The position numbers and the translations under genes are program-made. This document shows, one piece after another, positions 23,201-30,433 of a stretch of 64,000 bases of DNA. This DNA is from Mesostigma viride (taxonomy: Eukaryota; Streptophyta; Mesostigmatophyceae; Mesostigmatales; Mesostigmataceae): NCBI GenBank assembly GCA_009746045.1, contig RPFO01000104.1:4720477-4784476 (forward strand), in the 5' to 3' direction. The notes beneath the pieces were generated by a model. It worked only from the letters and a program-made list of their open reading frames with translations, ran no database searches and was not told the origin of the DNA. The number at the start of each line of letters is the position of its first letter. Position 1 is the stretch's first letter.

Positions 23201-26200
23201 TACAGCTTTTTCTGTAATTAAGAATAGTGGCTATCTACTACTGGGCTTGGTGGCAAGACCCTGCTAGACTGGTGTGTGCGCCTGCTTTGGGGGCTGATTA
23301 CTTTCAAGATGTCGTCGCCTGGTGACGTTGTGCCGGGTTGCGCTGCATAGTTTTTTTAGAGTTTTGATCGGATTGGGGGTCTAAAGACGTGGTTCATTGA
23401 TTGCCTGGTATGCTTTGTTTTCCTAAACTATCGGTTACATCTGTATTTACTTCGTCATCTGCTTCAATCTCGTTGGATCTGTTTGTTGCGCTGTCCGCAC
23501 GTACCGCTACACACCCATGGCTGCCTATAATACACCACTGTTCCCTATAATGCACCCACCACTCACCTACACAACCATGGCTACATCAGTACTCCCAGGA
23601 AACTGTGTGCAGTCGTATTCAAGCCTAAGCATGTTGGATAGGCTCGTGTTACCGTTTATGGCCGCGATGGCCGCCGCAAGTAGCTGTCTTAGCGGCTTCT
23701 TGTGTGCAAATCGTTTAGTTTTAACTCTTCATTTGCATTTCCTTCTATAGGTATTGCCGCGCGCCTTCCCAAGGCTACTTTGGCCCCTCTCTTGAGGCTT
23801 GTGCTTCATCAATTACCCATATATCCACTGCTACCTACACACCCATTACATGGTAACCCACACCCACGCAGCAACGGCTGGTTCTTCACCACGGCCCACG
23901 CGCGTGCCTCATATTTCTTCATCGTCATCTTCAAGGATTGCCTATTCGCCGTGCTCTTCGGTGCACTGACGGGCACCGACGGCTGGTGGCAGACCTGCCT
24001 GCTCACCACCTGGATGATCTTCCACTTCCTGTATTGCTTCGTTTTTGTGAGTAAAGCCATCCCTTCGTTTTTGTGAGCAACCAAATTCTTAGAAATGCCT
24101 GATTGCCGGCACAGCAGCCTTGATTGAACCTGCCAGCTTGCTTTCCATGGATGGTATTTGAATTCCTCTATTGCTTAGGATTTGTGAGTAAAGCAATCCT
24201 AGACCGGCCTGCTTGTGGGTAGCGCAGCGCCAGACCTGGATGCTCGCCTCCTGGGTGATTTTCCACTGCCCGTTTCGTTCCCTAGTGTGCTCTACTTTTG
24301 TGATCAGAGAATCGACCGTAGGAGCAGGCTTGTATGTGTTTGATGGCCTGTACTGGATAATATCGACTAAACTTGGTCAAGAAGGGGAGTGTCCGTTCGG
24401 GCCCAGGAACAACCATGAATGCAACATGCAAAGTGACAGGTGTAATTAGGCTTAATCGGAAGAAGAGTAGCGGATGCTTATGAGCTGGCCTGTGGAGGGC
24501 ATTCACTCGGTGCTAATTTCCAATGCCCTTGGTTTGCCAGCGAAACATGCATGCATGGGCACACCTGACACACATCACCGCTCCATGTTCCTGGCAGATG
24601 TTGGTGGATACTGTTGTTGGGCGGTGCTTGCTCGTGGTCATCACTGCTGACCTTTCTCGGATGCTTGCTGTGGCTTCTGCTCGGACTTCCATGCGGTTCA
24701 CGGTCCCTTTTTTCTCGCGCCCGTTGCACGGACGATGCCATCTACGTACCCGGTGCACGGGTCGTGTGATACGTCCTAATCAACACTCCACATTCTGTCC
24801 CCGCTTTCACGTGGGCCTCCTTGCCCTGCTCAACTGGATGGACGGGTGTCGTCCTATCGCCCCACAGAAACCGTTCACGGACCGCATGTCCCAGGTAAGC
24901 AACATGGGGAGAAATGCTAGCGACCGGCACTTGCCGTGTCGCATTATCCGGTATTAGTAGTATCTGTTGAAAATTAGAATACTGTCCAGTGCATGAGAGG
25001 GCTACTCTTGTTCTCGGTTTTTCAGGGCTCCTGGGGTGTAATAACAAAAGCCCTATTGTGTACGATTTGGCTGCTGGCTACTCAACGCTTATGTGTCCAT
25101 TCATGTACGCTTTTTCCCCAATTTTTTTTTTTAGGCTCCCCTAAGAGTCCCTCAGAGTCCCTCCTGAGGCGGGTGCTGGGTGTTATTTTAGCTGTTTCTT
25201 GTCGCAATGCCAGTTTGGGCGCCATCTTCATTTGTCTCGTTTCATAGACAATAGGGAAGCCACTCTGTCGGCCACTCAGCAGGTCGCAGGTAGCTGTTAG
25301 GAATGGGCACATTGTCGGTTCGTTATGATTTTTATTCTTTCTCATACATGCTATCTTATTTATACTGTGTTGTTTGTGCTGGTTTTTTTTTTTCATTCTG
25401 GTATTACTTCATCATATTTAACTATGCTACCTTACGGTTTGCTCGTGTTTAATCATGCTTCTGTCTCTTATGGGGTATGCGGGATGCATTTGACGAACTT
25501 TGACATGGAATTGCTCTGGGGACGCATCTCTGTCCTAATGATGTGTTTCTCAGGTATTTTTCAGAATGGCTAAGCAGCAAAATCGGGCTGGTTGTGGTGT
25601 TCCATCCGGCTGAAACAGTGTTGACTCCCATCCTGAAGCTAAAACATATGTTCCATTCTTCTTAACTATCCTTACTTCAACTGCGCTCCCTTATTTGTTC
25701 CTCCAATAACTTTTCGGCACCCCTGTCATTATTTGATATACATCTTGCATCCCCTCTATTCTTTAACACTACATCTTGCATCCCCTCTATTCTTTAACAA
25801 TACATCTTGCATCCCCTCTATTCTTTAACAATACATCTTGCATCCCCTCTATTCTTTAACAATACATCTTGCATCCCCTCTATTCCTTAACAATACATCT
25901 TGCATCCCCTCTATTCTTTAACAATACATCTTGCATCCCCTCTATTCTTTAACAATACATCTTGCATCCCCTCTATTCTTTAACACTACATCTTGCATCC
26001 CCTCTATTCTTTAACACTACATCTTGCATCCCCTCTATTCTTTAACACTACATCTTGCATCCCCTCTATTCTTCAACACGCAACTGTATGGTAGTATATG
26101 TGTCGTATGCCTTATGGCTGATGTTTCCTTTCACTTGAGTACATTTCTGTGTTCAAGGAATGTTTTTGTAATGCGGCCATGTATAAGTATAAATTTACTT

Positions 26201-29200
26201 GTAAATTATATTCCTAGATAAGGATAGTTTGATTAGGTGAAAGGAAGCATCCACAGAAAGGTAAAGAATTCCAGTCCTAAACAACATCAAATGGCCACAC
26301 TGCAACGCACTAAATCCGAATCACACATACTGTACACATGCTGCGCTTTCGGGCGATGGATCACTGGGCAGTTTCTCCTGATTGCCGCAGTCATTTGGGC
26401 CTACACATAGTGCACTACTTCCTTTGTCATGTCTATATCTGTCGCGCTATGCCTCACATATGATGATCCAGTTGTTGTCCCGTTTAGTCCCCCGTGATCA
26501 CGAGTACCCTTGTGTATACTCTCTATCTGTGGATGTACATGTCCTCTTCGATGCATATCGCCGAGCAGTTCTCCCTGTTCACCGCTCGGTAGGCCTCTAA
26601 TAGCTAGTACCTACTCCCGGTACCCTGTCTATATCTGTCTCGCTATGTCTCTCAGATGATCGAGCAGTTCCTCTTTACCGCTCGATCGGCCTCTTAAGTT
26701 CCTACTCACTTTGCCCTATTTCTTTCTGTTCCCAACGTCTGTCCACCATGTCTCTCAGATGATTGAGCAGTTCTCACTCTTCGCCGAGGCCGGCATGGTC
26801 GTGTGCTCGGTGCTGCTGGTCGCGCTCCACGCGGAGCAGCACCCGCTGCGACGCGTGCGCCTGAGCCGCATCATGCTCGTGCTCGCCGCCATGTCGACCG
26901 CGGTGCAGCTGCTGAGCCGCTGGTAAGGAGGCCGGTGGGTTACCTATAGTTGATAAGTTGTAGTAAACTGCTCTTGGCCGCCACATCGCCCGCAGTGCAG
27001 CTGCCTAGCCACTGGTAAATGGACCAATGAATTTTGCTAATCGTGAGTTTGGTATAGTGAACTGGCGACATGGGGATGGTGCTTATGCTGCTCTTTGCCA
27101 GCATGGCCATTTCTGGGCGTCTGTTGTGCTCATGGTGTCTGAGCGGATTTACTGGTCTAGCAATGGAAACTAATCTATTTTGGATGAGGAGTCAAGGGGC
27201 AAAAGGATGGAAGGAACTAGCTCTGAAGATGGCAGCGATGTCAATATTTGTAACACTGGATTGTATGCTTACCAACAGCTGTGCAGCCTGCGGTGGGGAA
27301 AGATGGGCGGAAAAGCTGGTTCGCTGTGGGTGGATGAATGTGTGGGTCCGAGTGCTTGTATCCAGGCTGTCGTGTGTCTGTTGGCTAATAATGCTTGATC
27401 TGGTGTAAGTTGACTGCTGCCACGCCATGGCACGCCGGTACCATGCCATGACACCGCGACAAAACCACACACACGACATACCCTACTCACCACCTATAAG
27501 GCTTTAGTGCCTGCTATGCATGGCTGCATCAAACAGCCTCGCAACCCCGTGCTGGACCCTATGGCCTCTTCTCTTCCTGATAAGCAACCATGCTACATGT
27601 CTCAACCCCAGAATCAACCTGCTTTGCATTTTGTGCATCCCCGCAGACAAAAGGAACGGGTGCCCCGCGTGGGCAAGAGCGCCGTGTCATTTGCCCATAC
27701 CTGTGCTGACTCAGCCCACCTGTTCGCCAGGCATGGTCATTGTGAACAAGTCAGGCATGCTGCACAGCCATGCATTTCCAGCTACCTAGGCTTGTCAAGT
27801 AAAATGAGCAAAGAGCAAAGATCACCAAATAACACCCCATTTGAAAACTTGTGATGGCTTCCCTGCCACGTACCACTTGTCATTAGGTGTAGAACCCATG
27901 TACCCTATCTACTGGTGCCAGGTATGATATGATACCTAGACATCCTATTGAGCCATTTAACCCCTGCACCCGTTCCACTTGTCTTGATGGGTGGAACCCT
28001 ATCTCCCAGACTGTTCAGGGTATAGGGTACCCTATCTAGCCTGGTGCCAGGTATGATATCTAGACATCCTATTGAGTCATTAACTAGACCCCTGCACCCG
28101 TTCCCACTATGTTCCCCCCTAATGCGTGCAAGTACGACATTGACTAGATATTCCTAATTGATTTGGCCCTCCAGCCTCGCCACCTCATTTAAATATGCTG
28201 TCCCCTATTGCGTGCAGGTATGACATTTACTGCGTGGCCTCCAACGTACTCCCCAGCGCGTTCCGGGCCCTCGGCCGCAAGCTGCACAAGCTGCCCTGCT
28301 GCAGCTGCGTTGGGCGGCTCAAGGCGCTGACGCTGCCTGGGGGCAAGCCTGATGCGAGTAAGTGGCAGGTGTTTACCGCGCGTGGGGTGTGCTGGGGGCA
28401 GGGGTCGCGTCAGTGGATTCCACCCACTCCCGTTCTACCGGGATTCGCCAGGATGCTTGTGACGGAGTGAGGTGCAGTTTACGGAAGCAGAAATGTTCGG
28501 TGGGAGAACCGTGGGATGTTTCAGTGGGAAGAGCGAGGCACTTTGCAAAATTTTGCGTTGGGGGGGTTCATGGAAGTGATGGCCTCTACCACGCTAATGC
28601 CATGCCAAAGCCAGCATTCATTTTTCTTTTGTTTTTTTGGTAATTGTCAAGCGGAGCCCGAAAGAACCGATAGGTTTCCTAAAGGGGAAAACATAGAAGG
28701 CCATACATCGAGGGATGACTGTGTGTATAGGGACGCAGCCCATCAGTCTTTTTGTCCTTCTACAGTACTTGTTGATATGGTTGGCAAGCAGAAGGTCCGC
28801 TTCAGGCTCGGTTCATTTTAGTTCAGCGCGAGAGAATGCAAGCGCATTTTGAGTTTCAACATGCAGTGGCAAGCGCACACATTACTTGACACTCACAGAA
28901 CCCTGACGGGGCTTGGCACTCTTCCCCCCTCTTTCCCTCCCTCCTCCCCCCACCCCCATAGTTTCCCAAGCAGCTGGCCCCGAGAAAAAAGAGCTGCTCG
29001 AAGAAGGTGCCCCACAGCAGGCCTCCCCATGCACCAACGCCGCGACCAAGCCATCATATTACCACGGGCACACGCTGGCGTGGGCGTCAGGTCGTGGGCT
29101 GGACCATCTGTCCATAGACGCCGTGTCAGTACCAGTACCACAGCAGCAGCCACCGCAGCCGCAGCAGCTGACGAATCATAGGGCAACCAGTAATACAGCG

Positions 29201-29389
29201 GAGTCACCAAGAACATACGTGAAGCTCATGTCATTCAACTACCTGAACGTGCCAGGCCAGCCGACATCGCCACGAGAGGCCGTGTTGATGGATGTGAGCA
29301 GCAACAGCCTGGAACTGGGGCTCAAAGATGTGGCCTCTCCACCTTGCAAGGGTGGCCGGGGGAAAGTCCAGGCCATATTCAGTAGCTGA
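1357..29389 (+). CDS. 15-exon gene: LRR, proline-rich, Ig-like, multi-pass membrane protein
   Basis: Fifteen exons (1357-1498, 4791-4862, 5576-5748, 7122-7268, 8183-8345, 9387-9572, 11841-12061, 12778-15197, 19323-21004, 22034-22735, 23872-24046, 24868-24894, 26759-26922, 28218-28357, 28962-29389) join with matching phase at every junction into about 2,280 residues; the 5' end is missing. Order: LRRNT-like cap and plant-type LRRs (1-425), Pro/Ser-rich spacer (427-568), Ig-like/adhesin region with sequons and FSEPM/RFTEV motifs (573-1107), Gly/Ala-rich segment (1120-1170), about seven hydrophobic segments (near 1480, 1524, 1550, 1983, 2011, 2048, 2074), then a polar tail. I infer a cell-surface receptor or adhesion protein. 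The family was not identified; a TRP-like channel or a 7TM receptor fold are alternatives. Splice sites were chosen by GT-AG rule, phase and LRR continuity. Confidence 0.8.
1499..1670 (+). repeat. Tandem copies of the exon 1 donor site
   Basis: The exon end CCAATACGTGACGTCC plus donor is repeated. GTAAGT or GTAGGT occurs at 1499, 1532, 1559, 1593 and 1632, and GTTAGT near 1665, each preceded by a variant of the same block. Confidence 0.85.
1690..1995 (+). repeat. Minisatellite of about 45-60 bp units
   Basis: Six to seven copies of a unit containing GCTGGGCAGTAGACAGC and GGACGGATGCTTGTTGCTGG, with a variable CATG insertion. It lies within intron 1. Confidence 0.85.
3668..4085 (+). repeat. 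14-bp minisatellite GGGTATGCAAGCAT
   Basis: About 30 head-to-tail copies with few variants (GGGTATCC, GGGCATGC). Because 14 is not a multiple of three, every plus frame reads the same 14-residue peptide and all frames on both strands lack stops. The long open frames here are therefore artefacts. Confidence 0.95.
4183..4478 (+). repeat. CA-rich and (CACT)n microsatellites
   Basis: A CA dinucleotide tract with interruptions (about 4187-4300) runs directly into about 44 copies of CACT (about 4301-4478). Confidence 0.95.
4535..4739 (+). repeat. 40-bp tandem repeat, five copies
   Basis: The unit contains ACAAGTTACGTG, TATAATTA and CTAACTTGTGCACAC. ACAAGTTA and TAACTTGT form an inverted pair inside each unit, so each monomer can fold. 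Confidence 0.9.
4791..4862 (+). CDS. LRR gene exon 2: one LRR
   Basis: A 72-bp exon coding [24 protein letters not shown], one plant-type LRR. The acceptor is CTTCCACCAG and the donor GTGCGT at 4863. Near-copies of the 3' edge recur in the following intron with donors at 4913, 4967 and 5080. Confidence 0.8.
4863..5575 (+). other. Intron 2 with repeated donor blocks
   Basis: The first 220 bp carry copies of GCTGACCCT followed by GTGAGT (4913, 4967, 5080) and weaker forms near 5017 and 5060. The remainder shows no recognisable feature. Confidence 0.65.
5576..5748 (+). CDS. LRR gene exon 3: two to three LRRs
   Basis: Codes residues about 72-130 with [17 protein letters not shown] and ANNNKLSG repeats. 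The acceptor is TTTCCTCGCAG and the donor GTGGGT at 5749. The exon edge is copied twice downstream (donor-like sites near 5797 and 5839). Confidence 0.85.
5749..7121 (+). other. Intron 3
   Basis: Contains two copies of the exon 3 end (5763-5803, 5811-5841), a truncated LINE 3' end (5938-6124), and duplicated blocks around 6880-7000 sharing CCCTCATCAGTTAGCTGA. Nothing else is recognised. Confidence 0.6.
5938..6124 (+). mobile_element. 5'-truncated LINE 3' end with 12-bp target duplication
   Basis: A 187-bp insert flanked by ATGCCGCGACGC at 5926-5937 and 6125-6136. It shares GTAGGGTAGA, a C-rich stretch and the terminal hairpin CCTCCCAACGGAGG with the LINE remnant at 57880-58375, and ends in an A/T-rich tail. 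These are the marks of target-primed reverse transcription of a LINE 3' end or a LINE-dependent SINE. Confidence 0.65.
7122..7268 (+). CDS. LRR gene exon 4: two LRRs
   Basis: Codes [20 protein letters not shown], then [20 protein letters not shown] and KITG, two clear LRRs. The acceptor is ATCACCCACAG. The donor GTATAA at 7269 is weaker than those of neighbouring exons but keeps phase with exon 5. Confidence 0.85.
7340..7505 (+). repeat. (GGGGA)n purine tract
   Basis: About 28 copies of GGGGA with a few 4-bp variants: strictly purine on this strand and therefore able to form triplex or G-quadruplex structures. Open frames through it are artefacts. Confidence 0.95.
7730..7832 (+). repeat. 13-bp minisatellite CTTGTCTGACTCA
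   Basis: Seven to eight copies, the first with GCCTCA in place of GACTCA. Confidence 0.85.
8183..8345 (+). CDS. LRR gene exon 5: two LRRs
   Basis: Codes [20 protein letters not shown] and [20 protein letters not shown]. The acceptor CCAACCAG at 8175-8182 has at least three degenerate copies upstream (near 7591, 7681 and 8077). The donor is GTGCGT at 8346. Confidence 0.85.
8346..9386 (+). other. Intron 5
   Basis: Begins with imperfect repeats that carry GTGGGTGCGTGT donor-like words beside GTGGTGGCC blocks (8370-8610), followed by related GTGCGTGTTGAACTCTAGAC-like units (8700-8840) and the 31-bp array. No coding content is recognised. Confidence 0.6.
8836..9255 (+). repeat. 31-bp minisatellite, about 13 copies
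   Basis: The unit reads CGTAGTCACATGTTGCTTCA followed by CATTTATGTTT, with single-base variants. The copies abut without unique spacers. Confidence 0.9.
9387..9572 (+). CDS. LRR gene exon 6: two LRRs
   Basis: Codes [31 protein letters not shown] and [18 protein letters not shown]. The acceptor is CCCCGCGCAG and the donor GTGAGT at 9573. The phase matches exons 5 and 7. Confidence 0.85.
9776..9859. other. Stem-loop forming inverted repeat
   Basis: AGTTAGAAACCGTCGGA pairs with TCCGACGATTTCTAACT (one mismatch) across about 50 bp. Inside are two small hairpins, GGAG/CTCC and TTTAGA/TCTAAA. It may be a MITE remnant or structured RNA; it does not match a tRNA layout. Confidence 0.5.
10465..10690 (+). 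repeat. 107-bp tandem duplication
   Basis: Two near-identical copies that each contain TCACTGTAACATCACTGTGA, GATCGCGGTAGCATCACAAC and CAGAGACGTTACCAAGTGGG. A more divergent relative precedes them at about 10350-10460. Confidence 0.85.
11136..11229 (+). repeat. (CT)n microsatellite
   Basis: About 46 uninterrupted CT units inside intron 6. Confidence 0.97.
11841..12061 (+). CDS. LRR gene exon 7: three LRRs
   Basis: Codes [40 protein letters not shown] and [17 protein letters not shown]. The acceptor TTCCTCTGCAG has a strong pyrimidine tract; the donor is GTGGGT at 12062. Confidence 0.85.
12062..12777 (+). other. Intron 7
   Basis: Carries a 91-bp direct duplication (12136-12318) and a decayed copy of the exon 8 acceptor and flanks (about 12545-12640). 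Nothing else is recognised. Confidence 0.6.
12136..12318 (+). repeat. 91-bp direct duplication
   Basis: Two head-to-tail copies starting AGTGAACATTGCATGTGCGT and ending GTGTAGTGCACCTC, differing at one visible base (GATAAATC versus GATGAATC), so the event looks recent. Confidence 0.92.
12778..15197 (+). CDS. LRR gene exon 8: last LRR, proline spacer, Ig-like region
   Basis: A 2,420-bp exon, residues 369-1175. It opens with the last LRR ([34 protein letters not shown]), then about 140 residues of [13 protein letters not shown] sequence like pherophorin or hydroxyproline-rich spacers. Next come repeats with [36 protein letters not shown] and [12 protein letters not shown], typical of bacterial-Ig-like or adhesin modules in algal surface proteins, with several N-x-S/T sites. 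It ends with a Gly/Ala-rich hydrophobic run. The acceptor CTCGCCCTCGCAG has a decayed copy at 12607-12619. The donor is GTGCGT at 15198. Confidence 0.85.
15340..16094 (+). repeat. 77-bp satellite, left block
   Basis: About ten copies of an A/T-rich unit containing GACACAGTGACCTTCACA, TATATTATATGGTTAGACAT and ACATTTGGTATTACATATAT. Copies differ by only a few bases. Confidence 0.95.
16095..18418 (+). mobile_element. Tandem dimer of an unidentified element in the satellite
   Basis: Unit 1 (16095-17665, 1,571 bp) and unit 2 (17666-18418, 753 bp) both start TCGGTTTTCTCTGAATATAG and end GGGAGCTGAGTGATCTTAA. Unit 2 lacks about 820 internal bases, replaced by a short C-rich filler (CCCTCCCTCCCACC). 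The flanking satellite reads GGTATTA then CATATATT, so the monomer is interrupted with no target duplication. A TC start after an A and a tandem arrangement recall Helitrons, but the end is not CTRR and no RepHel gene is present. A minus-strand open segment in unit 1 (16619-16894) is of unknown meaning. Confidence 0.6.
18419..18930 (+). repeat. 77-bp satellite, right block
   Basis: Six to seven copies of the same unit as 15340-16094, resuming in exact register after the inserted dimer and ending with a truncated copy. Confidence 0.95.
19323..21004 (+). CDS. LRR gene exon 9: juxtamembrane region and first three TM segments
   Basis: Residues 1176-1736. It begins [19 protein letters not shown], then a long Gly/Ser/Arg-rich linker, then hydrophobic segments [34 protein letters not shown] and [21 protein letters not shown] charged, probably cytoplasmic loop follows. 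The acceptor TAGCAG is a NAGNAG tandem site, so one Gln may be optional. The donor is GTGCGT at 21005. Confidence 0.8.
21005..22033 (+). other. Intron 9
   Basis: Starts with a copy of the exon 9 end (21049-21098) whose donor is mutated (GTGCGT to ACGCGT). Contains decayed copies of the exon 10 start at about 21390 and 21490-21545, then the 10-bp minisatellite that supplies the 3' splice site. Confidence 0.65.
21605..22030 (+). repeat. 10-bp minisatellite with 50-bp higher-order unit
   Basis: Variants TTCATGCACC, TTCATCCAAC, TTCACCCACC and TTCACGCACC recur in a five-unit order. The array runs to the exon 10 acceptor, forming its pyrimidine-rich tract. Confidence 0.92.
22034..22735 (+). CDS. 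LRR gene exon 10: charged cytoplasmic loop
   Basis: Residues 1736-1970: basic stretch ([18 protein letters not shown]), an acidic run ([21 protein letters not shown]), Ser/Pro-rich linker and [18 protein letters not shown]. This reads as an intracellular loop between TM3 and TM4. Its acceptor ACCTTCAG is embedded in a 10-bp CACCTTCATG-type minisatellite. The donor is GTACGC at 22736. Confidence 0.75.
22736..23871 (+). other. Intron 10
   Basis: Includes GTTAGTTGTTTACTTA-type and CCCTATTTCACTAGTT-type short repeats (22750-22980) and two decayed copies of the exon 10 end (about 23126-23163 and 23250-23280). The rest is unassigned. Confidence 0.6.
23872..24046 (+). CDS. LRR gene exon 11: TM4 and TM5
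   Basis: Codes [34 protein letters not shown], then [24 protein letters not shown]: two hydrophobic segments with a short Gly/Trp turn. The acceptor is CACCCACGCAG and the donor GTGAGT at 24047. Decayed copies of the exon end lie at 24060-24075 and 24160-24280. Confidence 0.8.
24047..24867 (+). other. Intron 11
   Basis: Carries copies of the exon 11 3' end (24060-24075, 24160-24195 and a longer one at 24215-24285). No coding function is claimed for the remainder. Confidence 0.55.
24868..24894 (+). CDS. LRR gene exon 12: 27-bp microexon
   Basis: Codes KPFTDRMSQ between acceptor CGCCCCACAG and donor GTAAGC at 24895, phase 0 on both sides, so inclusion adds nine residues without changing frame. 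A longer exon starting further upstream in the same open frame cannot be excluded. Confidence 0.55.
24895..26758 (+). other. Intron 12 (1.9 kb)
   Basis: Contains a 31-bp array (25739-26078) and several decayed copies of the exon 13 acceptor region (26455, 26550, 26650). The first 800 bp show nothing recognisable. Confidence 0.6.
25739..26078 (+). repeat. 31-bp minisatellite, about 11 copies
   Basis: The unit reads TACATCTTGCATCCCCTCTA then TTCTTTAACAA. It is unrelated in sequence to the other 31-bp array at 8836-9255. Confidence 0.95.
26759..26922 (+). CDS. LRR gene exon 13: TM6 and start of TM7
   Basis: Codes [12 protein letters not shown], then [20 protein letters not shown] and [20 protein letters not shown]. 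The acceptor TGTCTCTCAG and first 20 bases are echoed upstream at about 26650 and 26550. The donor is GTAAGG at 26923; the exon 3' edge with donor is echoed at 26990-27018. Confidence 0.8.
26923..28217 (+). other. Intron 13
   Basis: Begins with a copy of the exon 13 end (26990-27018) and ends with three copies of the exon 14 acceptor region (27915, 28048, 28125). A modest open stretch at 27070-27408 has no support as coding. Confidence 0.6.
28218..28357 (+). CDS. LRR gene exon 14: end of TM7 and Cys-rich tail start
   Basis: Codes [20 protein letters not shown], then [20 protein letters not shown]. The CCSC cluster next to the membrane could be acylated (inference). The acceptor GCGTGCAG has copies at about 27915, 28048 and 28125. 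The donor is GTAAGT at 28358. Confidence 0.8.
28358..28961 (+). other. Intron 14
   Basis: A 604-bp intron with a pyrimidine-rich 3' end (CTTCCCCCCTCTTTCCCTCC). Nothing else is recognised. Confidence 0.6.
28962..29389 (+). CDS. LRR gene exon 15: terminal exon with stop
   Basis: Acceptor CACCCCCATAG, then [20 protein letters not shown], a Gln/Pro-rich stretch and [20 protein letters not shown], ending in IFSS and TGA at 29387-29389. It is a polar, probably cytoplasmic tail without a recognised domain. The frame is set by phase from exon 14. Confidence 0.75.
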
Positions 29390-29679
29390 TTTTTATCCCC
29401 CCGGGGGCACGCGCGGACTTGTTACAAGCATGATGCTCGGCAGGAGCAAACGCGTGGTTGATTTATTGCGGGCACCTGATATATATTTTAAAATATAGTA
29501 GTAACTACTTCCATCAGAGTAAATGCACCCAAACTTAACCACACAAGACAAAATCCAACAAAAATAACCACCAAACAACCAACAGCCTCCTAAGAGGGGA
29601 ACTGAAGTTCGAAACAACCTAATAGCCCTGCTGCGCCGCAAAGTCGGCCCGCGTGCGGCGGAGCATGATGTCAGCCATA

Positions 29680-30257
29680 GCCCGAGTGAGCGCTAACGTA
29701 AGGCGCTGTCACCAGTATGACACGTCCAGGTACGTGCCAACCAATGGGCCCGATGGCCCTCCAGGTCCAGGCGATCCTCCCGGAGCCGGCAACACTCCTT
29801 AAAGAAGCCAGCGGTCAGGGTGTCCATGGCCCCGAGCTCTTTCAGGACAAAGGGCACCATCCGATGGTGCTCATAGATCGTGAGCCTGGCCCGATCCACG
29901 GCGTTGCCCGCCGCCCGGGAGGCCCCAGCCACGTGGCTACGAGCCAACAGGCGAGCCACATAAACATCAATTCAGTTTGTTGTCTCTTTTCATCAATAAG
30001 CAAGTGCCGACCGCCCCCCTCAAAGTCCAGCACCACGATGTCAGACCGATGGTGGGGGCAGTAGAAAGCCGCGCCGTCCGCATCTTCCGACCGGATGTTC
30101 GCGTTTTTTATTATATATTTATCAAGCCGGCTTCTTTAAAGAGCGTTACCGGCTCCGGGAGGATCCCCTGCACCTGGAGGGCCATCGGGCACCTTGACCG
30201 GCACGTACCTGGACGTCATACTGGCGACAGCGCCTTTCGTTAGCGCTCACTCGGGCT
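29680..30257 (-). pseudogene. Retroelement C-terminal fragment with inverted arms
   Basis: The minus strand reads RSDIVVLDFEGGGRHLLID, then SHVAGASRAAGNAVDRARLT and MVPFVLKELGAMDTLTAGFF. From memory this resembles a conserved C-terminal module after the reverse transcriptase in algal retroelement proteins; an endonuclease-like fold is conjecture. Arms at 29680-29809 and 30129-30257 are inverted copies with scattered differences, so a second copy of the segment was added in opposite orientation. No intact ORF remains. Confidence 0.45.
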
Positions 30258-30387
30258 ATCAATGAGACAACTAGCGCAGGCCAGAAATCTGGAGAATCCG
30301 GACCATGGTAGTTCGAGCCTGCCGTTATCGTGTCCGCGTTGTCGAGTCGTTCAGGATTAATTAATTAATTAACCCGTGTTTTTTAAC

Positions 30388-30433
30388 AACGCGATGTATC
30401 GCGTTGTAGGGTTAGAACGCGATGTATCGCGTT
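30388..30433. repeat. Two copies of an 18-bp palindrome
   Basis: AACGCGATGTATCGCGTT occurs at 30388-30405 and 30416-30433. Each is a perfect 8-bp inverted repeat around GT, 28 bp apart start to start. Confidence 0.9.

Noticed and set aside
27070..27408. 112-residue hydrophobic open frame in intron 13
   Set aside because: No matching splice sites or family resemblance, and it is placed between two exons that join in phase without it.
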